From: Paracholeplasma brassicae
Lineage (GTDB): Bacteria; Bacillota_I; Bacilli_A; Acholeplasmatales; UBA5453
Direction of reading: 5' to 3'
DNA: 64,000 nt
Assembly (NCBI RefSeq): GCF_000967915.1
Contig: NC_022549.1
Coordinates: 1,662,366 to 1,726,365, forward strand
This document shows positions 9,460 to 18,916 of the stretch, piece after piece. Under the pieces are notes generated by a model. It was given only the letters and a program-made list of their open reading frames with translations. It was not told where the DNA came from and did not search any database. A program made the position numbers and the translations under genes. Position 1 is the stretch's first letter. Each line of letters begins with the position of its first letter.

Positions 9460-11077
9460 GTTTAAACCCTCCGACTTCTAGATAAACTCGCTTTTTATCT
9501 TCATACATTCTTAAATCACTTTCTTTAATTACTGTGTAAATATCCGTTGTTGGTTTTTCTTCAATGTAATACCCGATGGCAAGCGCCAATAATGAGCCCT
9601 GTTTTCGATTGGTGATTTGTTTGGTTTTAAATTGATTAACCTTTGATTCGATGATGTCTTTGCTCGTATTTTTCATGATGATCACAAACTCATCGCCACC
9701 GGTTCTAAAACAAATACCATCACTAAAGAACTCGCGAATGAGACTCGAAGCTTCCTTAATCAAAAGGTCACCCCTTACATGACCAAAGACGTCATTGACT
9801 TCTTTTAGGTAGTTTAGATCACAAGATAGCACCCCTAGTGGGTAACTTGAATCGATGACTAACTCCGGTGTGATTTTTTCAAAATAATGACGATTATAAA
9901 AACCGGTGAGCTGGTCGTGATAACTCAAGTACTCCACCTGTTTTAAGTGGTTATAATGATGGGTTACGTCTCTTGCTGAGGCATATATCTTTCCATCATA
10001 GGCGTACGTACGCCACTCTAAATACTTATAGGACCCATTCTTACAAACGTAGCGATTAATGAAATTTGAAATGCGTTCGTTATCAAATATGACTTCACGG
10101 TTCGTCTTTTTGGTGCGTTCTAGATCCTCAGGATGGACAAATTCAAAATAGGATTTGCTCATCAATTCTTCTTTTGAAAACCCTAGTGTTTTTTCCCAGG
10201 TGTCATTTAATTTGATAAAGTAGCCTTCCTTATTCGCAATCGCAAGTAAATCTAGACTCACATCAAAAAACGTTTCATTTTCTTTTCTTGACTCCAATAG
10301 TTCATGGTAAGTATCCACTAACTTTGAAACATCCCTTAAGATACCAGCGTAGCCAACGGGTTGATCATCCTCATAAATGGTTGTTGCTGAGGTCTCAAAA
10401 TACCGCCACTGCCCTTTGTTTGTGATTAAACGAAATGAGCTAATTTCATGATGCTTGTTGGAATCCTTAATAATTTCAAAAAATGTGTTAATCTTTGGTA
10501 AGTCACTTGGGTGCACATAACCTTTAAAGGCGGTACCCATGCCTTCATTTAGAGAAAAGCCAAGTCGTTGTTCAAAAGCTTTCGATAAATAGGTAAAGTT
10601 ACCATTTAATGATAGCCTGTAAATGACATCTTTTGTGTTGTTAATAATCTCGTTTAGATTTTTTTCATTTTCTTCTTTGACTTGATGTTCAATTTTTGAG
10701 TCATTAATGTCAATGTGTGCCCCAATCACAATTAGAGGTTTGCCTAAGTCATCTTTTTTGATGACTTTTCCCATATCTAGAACCCAAATCAACTGGCCAT
10801 TTTTATGTTTAATTCGTACTTCTACTTTGTAAAAAGGCGTCTTACCTGAAAGTAAATCATCAACGGCCATTTTGGCTTTATCTTGGTCTTTTTCGTAGAC
10901 AAAATCAAACCACGTATCCACGGTAATAGGTTCTAATGTCTTTCGATCATACCCAATCATCTCTAACCAGCGATCGTTAATGGTTAACTCATTGGTTTTG
11001 ATATTCCAAATCCAAGTTGCAGCACCCATCGCTTCTGTGATTAATTTTTCATATGCTAAATTATCTATGTCCTGCAT
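9452..11077 (-). CDS. Soluble diguanylate cyclase: three PAS domains plus GGDEF
   Basis: 541 residues, no transmembrane segment. Three PAS repeats (about 8-130, 140-255, 270-380), each with the PAC-type YRYLEWR or WVLDMGKV strand, then GGDEF (about 385-540) with an intact FRTGGDEFVIIM active site. GAGGTGATCAG precedes the ATG. The next gene on the strand is the EAL phosphodiesterase, overlapping by 8 bases, so one mRNA carries a synthase and a hydrolase of c-di-GMP. No RxxD inhibitory site is evident before the GGDEF motif. Confidence 0.92.
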   Translation of the reverse strand: MQDIDNLAYEKLITEAMGAATWIWNIKTNELTINDRWLEMIGYDRKTLEPITVDTWFDFVYEKDQDKAKMAVDDLLSGKTPFYKVEVRIKHKNGQLIWVLDMGKVIKKDDLGKPLIVIGAHIDINDSKIEHQVKEENEKNLNEIINNTKDVIYRLSLNGNFTYLSKAFEQRLGFSLNEGMGTAFKGYVHPSDLPKINTFFEIIKDSNKHHEISSFRLITNKGQWRYFETSATTIYEDDQPVGYAGILRDVSKLVDTYHELLESRKENETFFDVSLDLLAIANKEGYFIKLNDTWEKTLGFSKEELMSKSYFEFVHPEDLERTKKTNREVIFDNERISNFINRYVCKNGSYKYLEWRTYAYDGKIYASARDVTHHYNHLKQVEYLSYHDQLTGFYNRHYFEKITPELVIDSSYPLGVLSCDLNYLKEVNDVFGHVRGDLLIKEASSLIREFFSDGICFRTGGDEFVIIMKNTSKDIIESKVNQFKTKQITNRKQGSLLALAIGYYIEEKPTTDIYTVIKESDLRMYEDKKRVYLEVGGFKHE

Positions 11078-11151
11078 CTGATCACCTCATGACTTCTAAT
11101 ACTTTATTTTACCACGAATGAAAACAGATTGATTTCTAAATGATTATCCGA

Positions 11152-11180
11152 TAAAAAAAAATAGCCATGATTAGTGGCTA
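11152..11180 (-). terminator. Intrinsic terminator after the large membrane protein gene
   Basis: Minus-strand stem TAGCCA/TGGCTA (11162-11167 with 11175-11180) followed by nine T's, directly downstream of the stop at 11191. Confidence 0.85.
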
Positions 11181-11190
11181 CTTTAAACGA

Positions 11191-13140
11191 TTAATGCTCG
11201 ATGTTCTTCTTGAAAACTAAAAAACTAGATAGACCAAATAACAACACATAAATAACCGTCATCAATGTTAAAATAAACAAATAAATATAGGCATTGATTA
11301 AGAAGAAAAAGCCAAACCTCACATAAAAATAAATCGCTAGTAGTCCGTTTGAAACTAGAAAGGAAAATAATACCCTACTTCGGTTTTGATTAATGTAGTT
11401 TCTAAGTGACTCAATGTAGTTTTGACCTTTTACTTGTTTAAACCGCTTGTTGGTATATAGATACAAGTAAATCATATATAAAAATACCACCATCAACAAG
11501 ATCACTAAGTTATTTAAAACAGACGTTTGATAGTCTTGTTTAATGCCTTCTAAGTACTGACGGTGACTATGGACACTCGTGGCTTTATCTATGCCTACGA
11601 TCTCAATAATTTGATCCAAATCAGAAGCTGATACCGGTTTTTCAAACGTTAGCTTCATTAAACTGATGTCACTTTTTGACCCAATCAGATTTTCGTAGTC
11701 GCTAATAAAAATGTAGGCTTGACTAAAATCAATCTGAGCTTCAATGTTGTTATGACCTCTAGTCTTGAGGTACTCAATCACATGAAGTCGTTCGTTTGTT
11801 TCTCTGATGACTTTATAGACATTAAATAAGACGATTTTGCCTTCGATCCATAGTTCAACGGTTTTACCAACCGCATTTTTTTGATTGAATAACTTGATTG
11901 CAGCCGTTTCATCGATGATGATTGGATTTGTTGGATTCACATTTTTTGACTCATAAAGAACCTGTGTTTCTTGAACGTTATAATAATAGTCATGAACACC
12001 CGTTTTATAAATCACACCTGAATCAAAGTAGTTATCAGATACGACATTTAGATTGATGCCATTTCCGATGCCATCGACGTTTTGGTCTATATAAGAGACT
12101 TCATACGAGTCACTAAGACTAAGTGTGCTTTGATGCTCAAAAAACGCGTACCGATCTAGAATAATGATGTTGTCTTCTAACCCTTTGATGTCATCGAGTT
12201 TTTCTTGTTGAGTTAACGTGATTGAGACAAACGTATACATCATAAGTATGCCGATTAGCGCGGTAACGATTAAAAATACCGCTTCAAACTTAAACCCCTT
12301 GATGAATGCTAAAAATCGTTTAAGTTCAGCGACAAACCGCTTTTTATTGAATAGCAACTCTGTTTTTTTTGTATCAAACAAGCCAAACGAGTAGGTAATC
12401 ACACTTAAGGCAAATACCCCAATAAAAAACAACAGTTGATAGACCCAAAGCGGTTCGTAAAACACATGAATCACACCCACAAGTGAACTGTAGTTAATTT
12501 TGATCATGGTCTCAATTAAGAAATAAAACCCTAATAAGAATACCCCTTGAACAAACGACCCTAACTCGTCAGTAAACGTTTGTTTATCCCGATGCCTAAC
12601 TAGCATTCGAGCCACTAAATAAATCAGACCGATAATAACAGCTAGTATCACCAAACTCGTATTTAAATAGTGCTGATGATCGAAAAACATATGATCATAA
12701 TTGTGGCGCATGCTAAGCATCACAACTAAAAATATCACATAAACCAAGTTAACGGCCTTTGTGATTAAAGCATAAAGTGTGTAGGTAACCATTAAAAGCA
12801 CATAAAGATAAATCATGAACGCATAAGGCGTAAAAGAGAAACTTAACTGATAAAAACCAACCGATACTAAAAAGAGTAGTTTAACGGGTTTACTGATGCG
12901 TTTCGTTCGAATTATACCTAAAATCAAATCAATTAAGTCAAAACTCAATAATAGCCCAACAATAAAACTGATATAGCCATAGTTAATGAATGCTTTCGCA
13001 CGTTCTTCAATAAAATAGGCGGATAACTCGCCTAATAGATTATCCTCTAGGTGCACGTGTCCTAAAAAGTAATAGCCAAGAAAAAAAAGAATGATACCTA
13101 AAACATAAGACAAGCGAAACCACTTTAATTTCTTTTTCAT
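11191..13140 (-). CDS. Polytopic membrane protein with large extracytoplasmic domain, FtsX/MacB-like layout
   Basis: 649 residues. Seven or so N-terminal transmembrane helices (1-260), a further helix near 288-312, an extracytoplasmic region of roughly 220 residues (312-535), and three C-terminal helices. The helix, large outer domain, three-helix arrangement from 288 on resembles FtsX/MacB-type permeases, but no ATPase is adjacent and I cannot confirm the family. GGGTGATTAA precedes the ATG. It has its own terminator and appears to be a single-gene unit. Confidence 0.6.
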   Translation of the reverse strand: MKKKLKWFRLSYVLGIILFFLGYYFLGHVHLEDNLLGELSAYFIEERAKAFINYGYISFIVGLLLSFDLIDLILGIIRTKRISKPVKLLFLVSVGFYQLSFSFTPYAFMIYLYVLLMVTYTLYALITKAVNLVYVIFLVVMLSMRHNYDHMFFDHQHYLNTSLVILAVIIGLIYLVARMLVRHRDKQTFTDELGSFVQGVFLLGFYFLIETMIKINYSSLVGVIHVFYEPLWVYQLLFFIGVFALSVITYSFGLFDTKKTELLFNKKRFVAELKRFLAFIKGFKFEAVFLIVTALIGILMMYTFVSITLTQQEKLDDIKGLEDNIIILDRYAFFEHQSTLSLSDSYEVSYIDQNVDGIGNGINLNVVSDNYFDSGVIYKTGVHDYYYNVQETQVLYESKNVNPTNPIIIDETAAIKLFNQKNAVGKTVELWIEGKIVLFNVYKVIRETNERLHVIEYLKTRGHNNIEAQIDFSQAYIFISDYENLIGSKSDISLMKLTFEKPVSASDLDQIIEIVGIDKATSVHSHRQYLEGIKQDYQTSVLNNLVILLMVVFLYMIYLYLYTNKRFKQVKGQNYIESLRNYINQNRSRVLFSFLVSNGLLAIYFYVRFGFFFLINAYIYLFILTLMTVIYVLLFGLSSFLVFKKNIEH

Positions 13141-13294
13141 TTAATCACCCAATTCCTCTACGTAATTCCATTATAGCACTAACAAATAATATTTATCATC
13201 TTCTTTTCATAAAATAGCTTATCCTGATTAGTTTATTTGTTTTCTAACTGGGTAAGTTACAAGAAGTCTTTGAAACACCGATAAATATAAAGAA

Positions 13295-13338
13295 CCTCAA
13301 TCACAAGACCAATACCTTGAACGGCCGTTTGATTGAGG
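13295..13338 (-). terminator. Hairpin downstream of the FGE-like gene, possible terminator
   Basis: CCTCAATCA (13295-13303) pairs with TGATTGAGG (13330-13338) over a 26-base loop that itself can fold. On the minus strand it follows the stop at 13357, but the T tract after it is weak. Confidence 0.45.
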
Positions 13339-13356
13339 CATTAATCCTTATATTTT

Positions 13357-14499
13357 TTAATTTGTTCTTGCTAAACGAAACCCAAGGTCTTCCATGCGAG
13401 TGATTGAATCAAGTGAAAAACTAATGCCTGTCACAGCGTCTTTTCGTAGCGTTGTGTAAGAACCGCCTCTAGTTACCGTCATAAACGAATCAGAATAACT
13501 GGTTGTTGTGATTGTCCACTCTCGAACGTTACCGCTCATATCAAAGAAACCCATGTGGTTGGCTTGTTTTAAACCCACGTTCATTGTTTTTGGTTGATCT
13601 GGGTATGCCCCGCCATAAATCCAAGCAATCAAATGGTGCTCACTAAAATCAGACGAACTCATGCTTGCCCCACTTAAAAAGTCAGATGGGATGTAGTAAT
13701 TACCGGCCACATTGATGGTGTAGGTCTGTTCCGCAGGGACTCTTCTAGCCGCAAATTCCCATTCATTAGAGGTTGGCAAACGAAAGCCACCTTGATCATC
13801 AATGATTAAACCTTTAAGTGTATTGACGTAATCATCGACTTTCTTTAACACGTTAAACGACTCATCGTAATAGACTGGGACTAACCCCATCATTTCGGAG
13901 TAAGCATTTGAAAAAAGAATGGCATCGATTAGATTCACTTCGACCACTGGTTCATATAAACGGACTTTATCGTTTGAGCCAAACACATAAGAACCCGCCT
14001 TGCCTTTTTGAAAATCATAACCATTTGCCTTTGCGTATTCGTATACTTCAAAGTATAAGCCTGCAGTCACCTCAGACATACCAAGTTCATAACCGCCATC
14101 TATGGTTGCTTGACCATAACTTCCCGTTGGCATTGTGTAAGTATTTCCTTCGGACACAGGTTTAAAAGCGTAGTTTTGAATGTATCTTGGATAAACATCG
14201 ATGTTTGACTTTGAGGTTAATAGCGATTGGCTATCTTTGTCAAATGGTTGTTGGTAACGATTAGAAATATACCAGCCGACAAACGAATGACCTTCTTTTT
14301 CGAGTGGTTCTGGTACCATGATTTTAGCATCAAGTTCTAAATCCACTGTAATTGTTGACTGATCGATTTGATGAAAATTCAACTGGTAAATGATTGGTTC
14401 TTCATCCTTTGGATCTTTATTCTCATTTGGTGTTTTATCGTAACACGCACTAAGTAGTCCTAAACATAAAACAAGCAATAATAACGTTACTTTTTTCAT
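13357..14499 (-). CDS. Lipoprotein with InlB-type repeat and FGE/SUMF1-like domain
   Basis: 380 residues. Lipoprotein signal MKKVTLLLLVLCLGLLSAC with Cys 19. One Listeria-Bacteroides (InlB B) repeat (about 40-108, EKEGHSFVGWYISN) is followed by a formylglycine-generating-enzyme-sulfatase fold domain (about 120-380): GGFRLPTSNEWEFAARR, HMGFFDMSGNVREWT, TRGGSYTT and LGFRLAR. The only Cys in the protein is the lipidated one, so the copper/cysteine chemistry of true FGE is absent; it is more likely a binding or structural member of the family. AGGAGGTAGAA precedes the start. Confidence 0.85.
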   Translation of the reverse strand: MKKVTLLLLVLCLGLLSACYDKTPNENKDPKDEEPIIYQLNFHQIDQSTITVDLELDAKIMVPEPLEKEGHSFVGWYISNRYQQPFDKDSQSLLTSKSNIDVYPRYIQNYAFKPVSEGNTYTMPTGSYGQATIDGGYELGMSEVTAGLYFEVYEYAKANGYDFQKGKAGSYVFGSNDKVRLYEPVVEVNLIDAILFSNAYSEMMGLVPVYYDESFNVLKKVDDYVNTLKGLIIDDQGGFRLPTSNEWEFAARRVPAEQTYTINVAGNYYIPSDFLSGASMSSSDFSEHHLIAWIYGGAYPDQPKTMNVGLKQANHMGFFDMSGNVREWTITTTSYSDSFMTVTRGGSYTTLRKDAVTGISFSLDSITRMEDLGFRLARTN

Positions 14500-14576
14500 T
14501 TCTACCTCCTGAAATTGATACTCTATAACAATATTTTACCTGTTTTTATAACTATTGTAAATAAATTCATTCTAAG

Positions 14577-14605
14577 TAAAAAAAGAAACTTCAACGATGA
14601 AGTTT
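14577..14605 (-). terminator. Terminator of the opp operon
   Basis: Minus-strand stem AAACTTCA/TGAAGTTT (14586-14593 with 14598-14605) followed by CTTTTTTT, just after the stop at 14622. Confidence 0.85.
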
Positions 14606-14621
14606 TCTTTAAATTTTGAGC

Positions 14622-15554
14622 TTATTTGATGTGACAACTAACAAAATGATTTGGTTCAACCTCTAGGAATGACTCATCTGCAATTCCTAAGGTCTTATAG
14701 CGATCAAAATCAAACACGTCATTTTCTTTTTCATACAAATCGAGGGATTTATGTGAACTGTTTCGTTCAAGATCAGTTTTTAAAAACGCCGCTAAGAGTT
14801 TTTTTGTATAGGGATGATAAGGATTTTTGAAAATCCGGTCGACCGGTGCTTTTTCAACAATCCTCCCCCCATGCATAACAATCACGTCATCGACCATCTT
14901 CGATACCACACCTAAATCATGGGTAATAAATAAGATTGAGGTTTTGTATTTCGCCTTAAGTTCATTCATCAATTTAAGGATTTCTGCTTGAATGATGACA
15001 TCAAGTGCGGTCGTCGGTTCATCGGCAATTAAAAGCTTCGGATTGCAAGAAAGCGCCATCGCAATCATGACACGCTGGCTCATCCCGCCTGAGAGTTGAT
15101 GCGGATAGGCTTTCATGACCCGTTGTGGGTTCTGGATTTTTACAACATTTAACATCTCATAAGCCTTACTTACGGCCTCTTTTTTTGTCAATTTTTGATG
15201 TAAAATCAACACTTCTGTTAACTGTTTTTCAACCGTCAATACTGGGTTTAAACTAGAAATCGGTTCTTGGAAAATCACCGAAATTTCATTACCTCTGATT
15301 TTTTCTAACTCTTTATCACTCATTAAAGACAACACTTGATTATTAAACGTAATCGTGCCTTCATGTATTTTTTGGTTGGCTTGAAATAATTTGATAATTG
15401 ACATGGCCGTTTGGCTTTTTCCACTACCTGATTCACCAACTATCCCTAAGGTTTTTCCTTCTTCAAGTGTAAACGATATACCGTTAACCGCTTTAACAAG
15501 CCCATTTCTAGTGTCAAAGTACGTGTGTAGGTTTTCTACTTTTAGTAAACTCAT
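14622..15554 (-). CDS. oppD: Oligopeptide ABC importer ATPase OppD-type
   Basis: 310 residues. Walker [12 protein letters not shown] (about 40-50), Q-loop [10 protein letters not shown], signature LSGGMSQRV, Walker [14 protein letters not shown]-loop THDLG, and the OppD/DppD C-terminal oligopeptide domain ([11 protein letters not shown]). This is one of two cytoplasmic ATPases powering peptide uptake. ATGA overlap (4 bases) with the upstream oppF stop; AAGGTGG precedes the ATG. Last gene of the operon. Confidence 0.93.
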   Translation of the reverse strand: MSLLKVENLHTYFDTRNGLVKAVNGISFTLEEGKTLGIVGESGSGKSQTAMSIIKLFQANQKIHEGTITFNNQVLSLMSDKELEKIRGNEISVIFQEPISSLNPVLTVEKQLTEVLILHQKLTKKEAVSKAYEMLNVVKIQNPQRVMKAYPHQLSGGMSQRVMIAMALSCNPKLLIADEPTTALDVIIQAEILKLMNELKAKYKTSILFITHDLGVVSKMVDDVIVMHGGRIVEKAPVDRIFKNPYHPYTKKLLAAFLKTDLERNSSHKSLDLYEKENDVFDFDRYKTLGIADESFLEVEPNHFVSCHIK

Positions 15555-17008
15555 AAGAGACCACCTTCGTCTTTCTCTTGTTTTAACTTACAGGAAACAA
15601 AATGCCCTTTTGATACCTCATACCAGTTTGGATCTGCTTCTCCTGTCTTGTGATAATGAAACTCGTAGTCACTTGTCTCATAAGTGATTTCGTGGATTGT
15701 TTGTTTGAATGTTTCGTCCTCGTAAGCCGGTATCGCATTTAGTAATTGTTTGGTGTATGGGTGTTTCGGATTCTTAAAAATCTCCTCAGCACTTGCGAGC
15801 TCAACTAATGAGCCAAAATACATCACACCGATACGGTCTGAAATAAATCTAACTACACCTAAATCATGTGTAATAAACAAGTAAGTTAAGTTATCGGTTT
15901 TCTTTAAGTCTTCTAACAAATTGATGATTTGAGATTGAATCGAAACGTCAAGTGCCGATACGGCCTCATCACAAACCACAAATTTCGGTTTTAATGCTAA
16001 CGCTCTTGCAATCCCAATCCGCTGTCTTTGACCACCTGAAAACTGGTGTGGGTAACGGTTCTTATATGCCTCATCTAACCCACACTTCTTCATGATATCT
16101 TCGACATAATTGTTGTAGGCTTCACTGTTCTTTCGTTTAAAAAACTTATGAATTAATAGACCTTCACCAATGATGTCTTTAACTTTACTTCTAGGATCAA
16201 GTGACGAATAAGGGTCTTGAAAAATGATTTGCAAATCCTTCTTTAAATACCTAATTTCTTTTTTAGTTAGTGCACTTAAATCGATGCCTTGATCTTTAAA
16301 CGATTCATATTTGATGAATTTCGGATCATTTTTTAATGTTACTTTAATGGATTCGACTTTTTCTTTAATCGTTTTAACGTCCGCCTCTTTTTCGTTGATT
16401 TGCTCTTCTAGTTTTTTTAGAAGCACACCACTATCTAAGTGCCTCATTTTTAACTTGGTTTCTTCAAAATCGTATTTTTGTTTGAGTACTGATAGTTCTT
16501 TTAATGCCTTATATTCGTCTAATAAAATACGACTGATTTCTTCTAAATCATGATAGGCCGCGAGGCCGCCAATTAAACGAAACGTATTATAATATTTATT
16601 TTCAAACTCAATTTTAGACAATCGGTACAGTTCGCTAGAAGCCTCATCGACTCTATTTTGTTTGAGTATGTTTAGTGCCTTAAAGTCTTTGTCGTAACTT
16701 TTAGAAACTTTTACAAGGCTTTGATAGACTTTCTTGACGTATTTAGGCATGAAATTATCAATCGTTTCCCCGTAGTAAAGACTAGAACCACCCGTTTGTT
16801 TTTGAAGTTGGATGATTGTTCGACCCAAGGTCGATTTACCACACCCAGATTCGCCAACTATCCCAAGTGTTTCGCCTTCATAAATATCAATTGAGACATT
16901 TTTATTGGCTTTGACGTAGTCTTGTTTGACTTGAAACGGGTGTTTCTTTTTAATTGGAAAGTATTTTTGTAAGTGTTTGATACTTAAGAGTACTCGTTCA
17001 TTGTTCAT
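15551..17008 (-). CDS. oppF: Oligopeptide ABC importer ATPase OppF-type with large helical insertion
   Basis: 485 residues, about 150 longer than usual OppF. Walker A GESGCGKST (about 52-60) is followed by an insertion of roughly 75-250 that is strongly helical and charged (KLEEQINEKEADVKTIKEKV looks like coiled coil). Only then come the Q-loop FQDPYSSLDPRS, signature FSGGQRQRIGIARAL, Walker B FVVCDEAVSALD and THDLG. The insertion sits between Walker A and the Q-loop and does not disrupt any ATPase motif. The frame is intact throughout. Ends in TGA, which overlaps the next ATG. Confidence 0.9.
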   Translation of the reverse strand: MNNERVLLSIKHLQKYFPIKKKHPFQVKQDYVKANKNVSIDIYEGETLGIVGESGCGKSTLGRTIIQLQKQTGGSSLYYGETIDNFMPKYVKKVYQSLVKVSKSYDKDFKALNILKQNRVDEASSELYRLSKIEFENKYYNTFRLIGGLAAYHDLEEISRILLDEYKALKELSVLKQKYDFEETKLKMRHLDSGVLLKKLEEQINEKEADVKTIKEKVESIKVTLKNDPKFIKYESFKDQGIDLSALTKKEIRYLKKDLQIIFQDPYSSLDPRSKVKDIIGEGLLIHKFFKRKNSEAYNNYVEDIMKKCGLDEAYKNRYPHQFSGGQRQRIGIARALALKPKFVVCDEAVSALDVSIQSQIINLLEDLKKTDNLTYLFITHDLGVVRFISDRIGVMYFGSLVELASAEEIFKNPKHPYTKQLLNAIPAYEDETFKQTIHEITYETSDYEFHYHKTGEADPNWYEVSKGHFVSCKLKQEKDEGGLL

Positions 17009-17014
17009 AAAAAA

Positions 17015-17905
17015 TTACCTCTCTCTCATCTTTGGATCAAGCGCGTCTCTAATGCCGTCACCAAGCATGTTAAAAGCAAGTATTGAAAACATAATCGCAA
17101 GACCTGGGTAAATCGTTAAATACGTATGGGTTCTAATGTAGGCTCTACCTGAGGAAAGCATTAAACCCCATTCCGCAACGGAGGATTCAAGTCCTAGTCC
17201 GATAAACCCTAAGCCTGCCGCCGATAAGATGGCTGATGCGATTCCAAGACTCGATTGCACAATAATTGCCGATAACGTATTTGGAATAATGTGGCTTACA
17301 ATAATTCTTAAATTTGATGAGCCCAGGGCGTGCGACGCTTCAATGAATTGTTTTTCCGACAAAGCTAAGACGTTTGAACGAATGATCCTTGCGAAGATTG
17401 GAATATTACCAATGGCAATCGCAACAATCATATTAAACATACCAGCCCCGAAAGACGCAACAATCGCAATGGCTAGTAAAATCGATGGAATCGATAATAA
17501 AACGTCTGAAACCCTCATAATGACCACATCAAGTAAGCCCTTATAATAGCCCGCTAAAACGCCTAATAATCCGCCAATCACAAGTGAAATTGAGACGGCA
17601 GATAGCCCAATGGTAAGTGAGGTTCTAGCCCCATAAACCACCCTTGAAAACACATCTCTTCCTAAATGATCCGTCCCAAATAGATGATCTAAACTAGGCT
17701 TAGCAAGCGCATTTGAAAGGTTTTGTTCTTTCATCCCAAACGGTGCGATAAAATCGGCGAATAACGCCATAATGATAACCAAAACGAGAAACCCAAACCC
17801 AACTAAAAAACGTTTATTTTCTTTAAGTGACATCAATACCTCTTGAAAAGGTGTTTTTGGTAAGCGACTTAGATTTTCAATAACTTCATTTCTTTTTTTA
17901 AACAT
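17015..17905 (-). CDS. oppC: Oligopeptide ABC importer permease OppC-type
   Basis: Start placed at the ATG at 17905 (MFKKRNEVIENLSRLPKTPF), preceded by AAAGGGGGT; the longer open frame up to 17974 would overlap oppB and lacks a ribosome binding site. 296 residues with an N-terminal helix, the OppC_N extracytoplasmic loop (NALAKPSLDHLFGTDHLGRD), and the binding-protein-dependent permease core with EAA-like loop EASHALGSSNLRIIVSHIIPN. Lies 6 bases before oppF and 13 bases after oppB. Confidence 0.92.
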   Translation of the reverse strand: MFKKRNEVIENLSRLPKTPFQEVLMSLKENKRFLVGFGFLVLVIIMALFADFIAPFGMKEQNLSNALAKPSLDHLFGTDHLGRDVFSRVVYGARTSLTIGLSAVSISLVIGGLLGVLAGYYKGLLDVVIMRVSDVLLSIPSILLAIAIVASFGAGMFNMIVAIAIGNIPIFARIIRSNVLALSEKQFIEASHALGSSNLRIIVSHIIPNTLSAIIVQSSLGIASAILSAAGLGFIGLGLESSVAEWGLMLSSGRAYIRTHTYLTIYPGLAIMFSILAFNMLGDGIRDALDPKMRER

Positions 17906-17918
17906 CGTCTTACCCCCT

Positions 17919-18848
17919 TTACTTGTACTGTGCACGAATGCGTGGATCGATGTAGGCATATAAGATATCAACAATCAAGTTGACCACAGTAAACACAAAC
18001 GCAACAAATAACACACTGCCTTGAACCATCATAATGTCTCTTTGTCTAATGGCATTAACCATTAATACCCCAAGACCATTAATGCTAAAGATGGATTCGG
18101 TTAATACCGCTCCACCTAAAAGTGCACCAAATTGTAAGCCAATGACTGTAACGACAGGAATTAAGGCGTTTTTTAATGCGTGACGATAAACAACTTTATT
18201 GGATGATAACCCCTTGGCGTAAGCCGTTCTAATGTAGTCTTGATTGAGTGCGTCAATCATTGAAGATCTTGTGATCCGGGCGATTGAGCCTATCGAGGAA
18301 CTCGATAAGGCAATCACCGGTAAGACCATTTGTCTAGGTGTATCAAAGCCACTTGATGGAAACCAACCAAGGGTCAAAGAGAAAATGATAATTAAGATTA
18401 ACGATTGCCAAAACGTCGGCATTGACACCCCAAACAACGACACCACCATGGTTGTATTGTCTACCGCTTTGTTTGGCTTTCTAGAAGCCATAACGCCCAT
18501 TGGTATGCCAATGAGTGTCGCAAAGACAATACTGAGACTTGCTAAAATAATGGTATTTGGTAGACGGATAAGTATTTCTTTTAACACCTCTCGGTTATTT
18601 AAATACGAACGTCCCAAATCAAACCTTAGAAACACATCACTTGCGTATCTAGCATATTGAACAATAAACGGGTCATTCAACCCCATTTCAAGTCTTAGTG
18701 CCGCTAATGCCTCAGGTGAAGCATTCTCACCTAAAATCATCACTGCCGCATCGGCAGGCGATAAAAACATAATGGTAAACACAATAAACGACACACCGAT
18801 GAGAATCGGGATTAACCAAATCACACGTTTAATGATGTATTTGTACAT
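17919..18848 (-). CDS. oppB: Oligopeptide ABC importer permease OppB-type
   Basis: 309 residues, six predicted helices. N-terminal signature MYKYIIKRVIWLIPILIGVS and the EAA-like cytoplasmic loop RTAYAKGLSSNKVVYRHALKN. GAAGGTGAG precedes the ATG. Forms the translocation channel with OppC. A hairpin terminator between oppA and this gene probably lowers its expression relative to the binding protein. Confidence 0.93.
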   Translation of the reverse strand: MYKYIIKRVIWLIPILIGVSFIVFTIMFLSPADAAVMILGENASPEALAALRLEMGLNDPFIVQYARYASDVFLRFDLGRSYLNNREVLKEILIRLPNTIILASLSIVFATLIGIPMGVMASRKPNKAVDNTTMVVSLFGVSMPTFWQSLILIIIFSLTLGWFPSSGFDTPRQMVLPVIALSSSSIGSIARITRSSMIDALNQDYIRTAYAKGLSSNKVVYRHALKNALIPVVTVIGLQFGALLGGAVLTESIFSINGLGVLMVNAIRQRDIMMVQGSVLFVAFVFTVVNLIVDILYAYIDPRIRAQYK

Positions 18849-18865
18849 AAACTCACCTTCATTTT

Positions 18866-18907
18866 TTTTAAAAAAGAATGGGTCGTTTTTGGCTTCCCAT
18901 TCTTTTT
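18866..18907 (-). terminator. Intercistronic terminator between oppA and oppB
   Basis: Minus-strand stem GAATGGG/CCCATTC (18876-18882 with 18896-18902) followed by TTTTTT. Likely a leaky terminator that keeps the binding protein in excess over the membrane parts, as in many importer operons. Confidence 0.75.
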
Positions 18908-18916
18908 CCTATTTTG

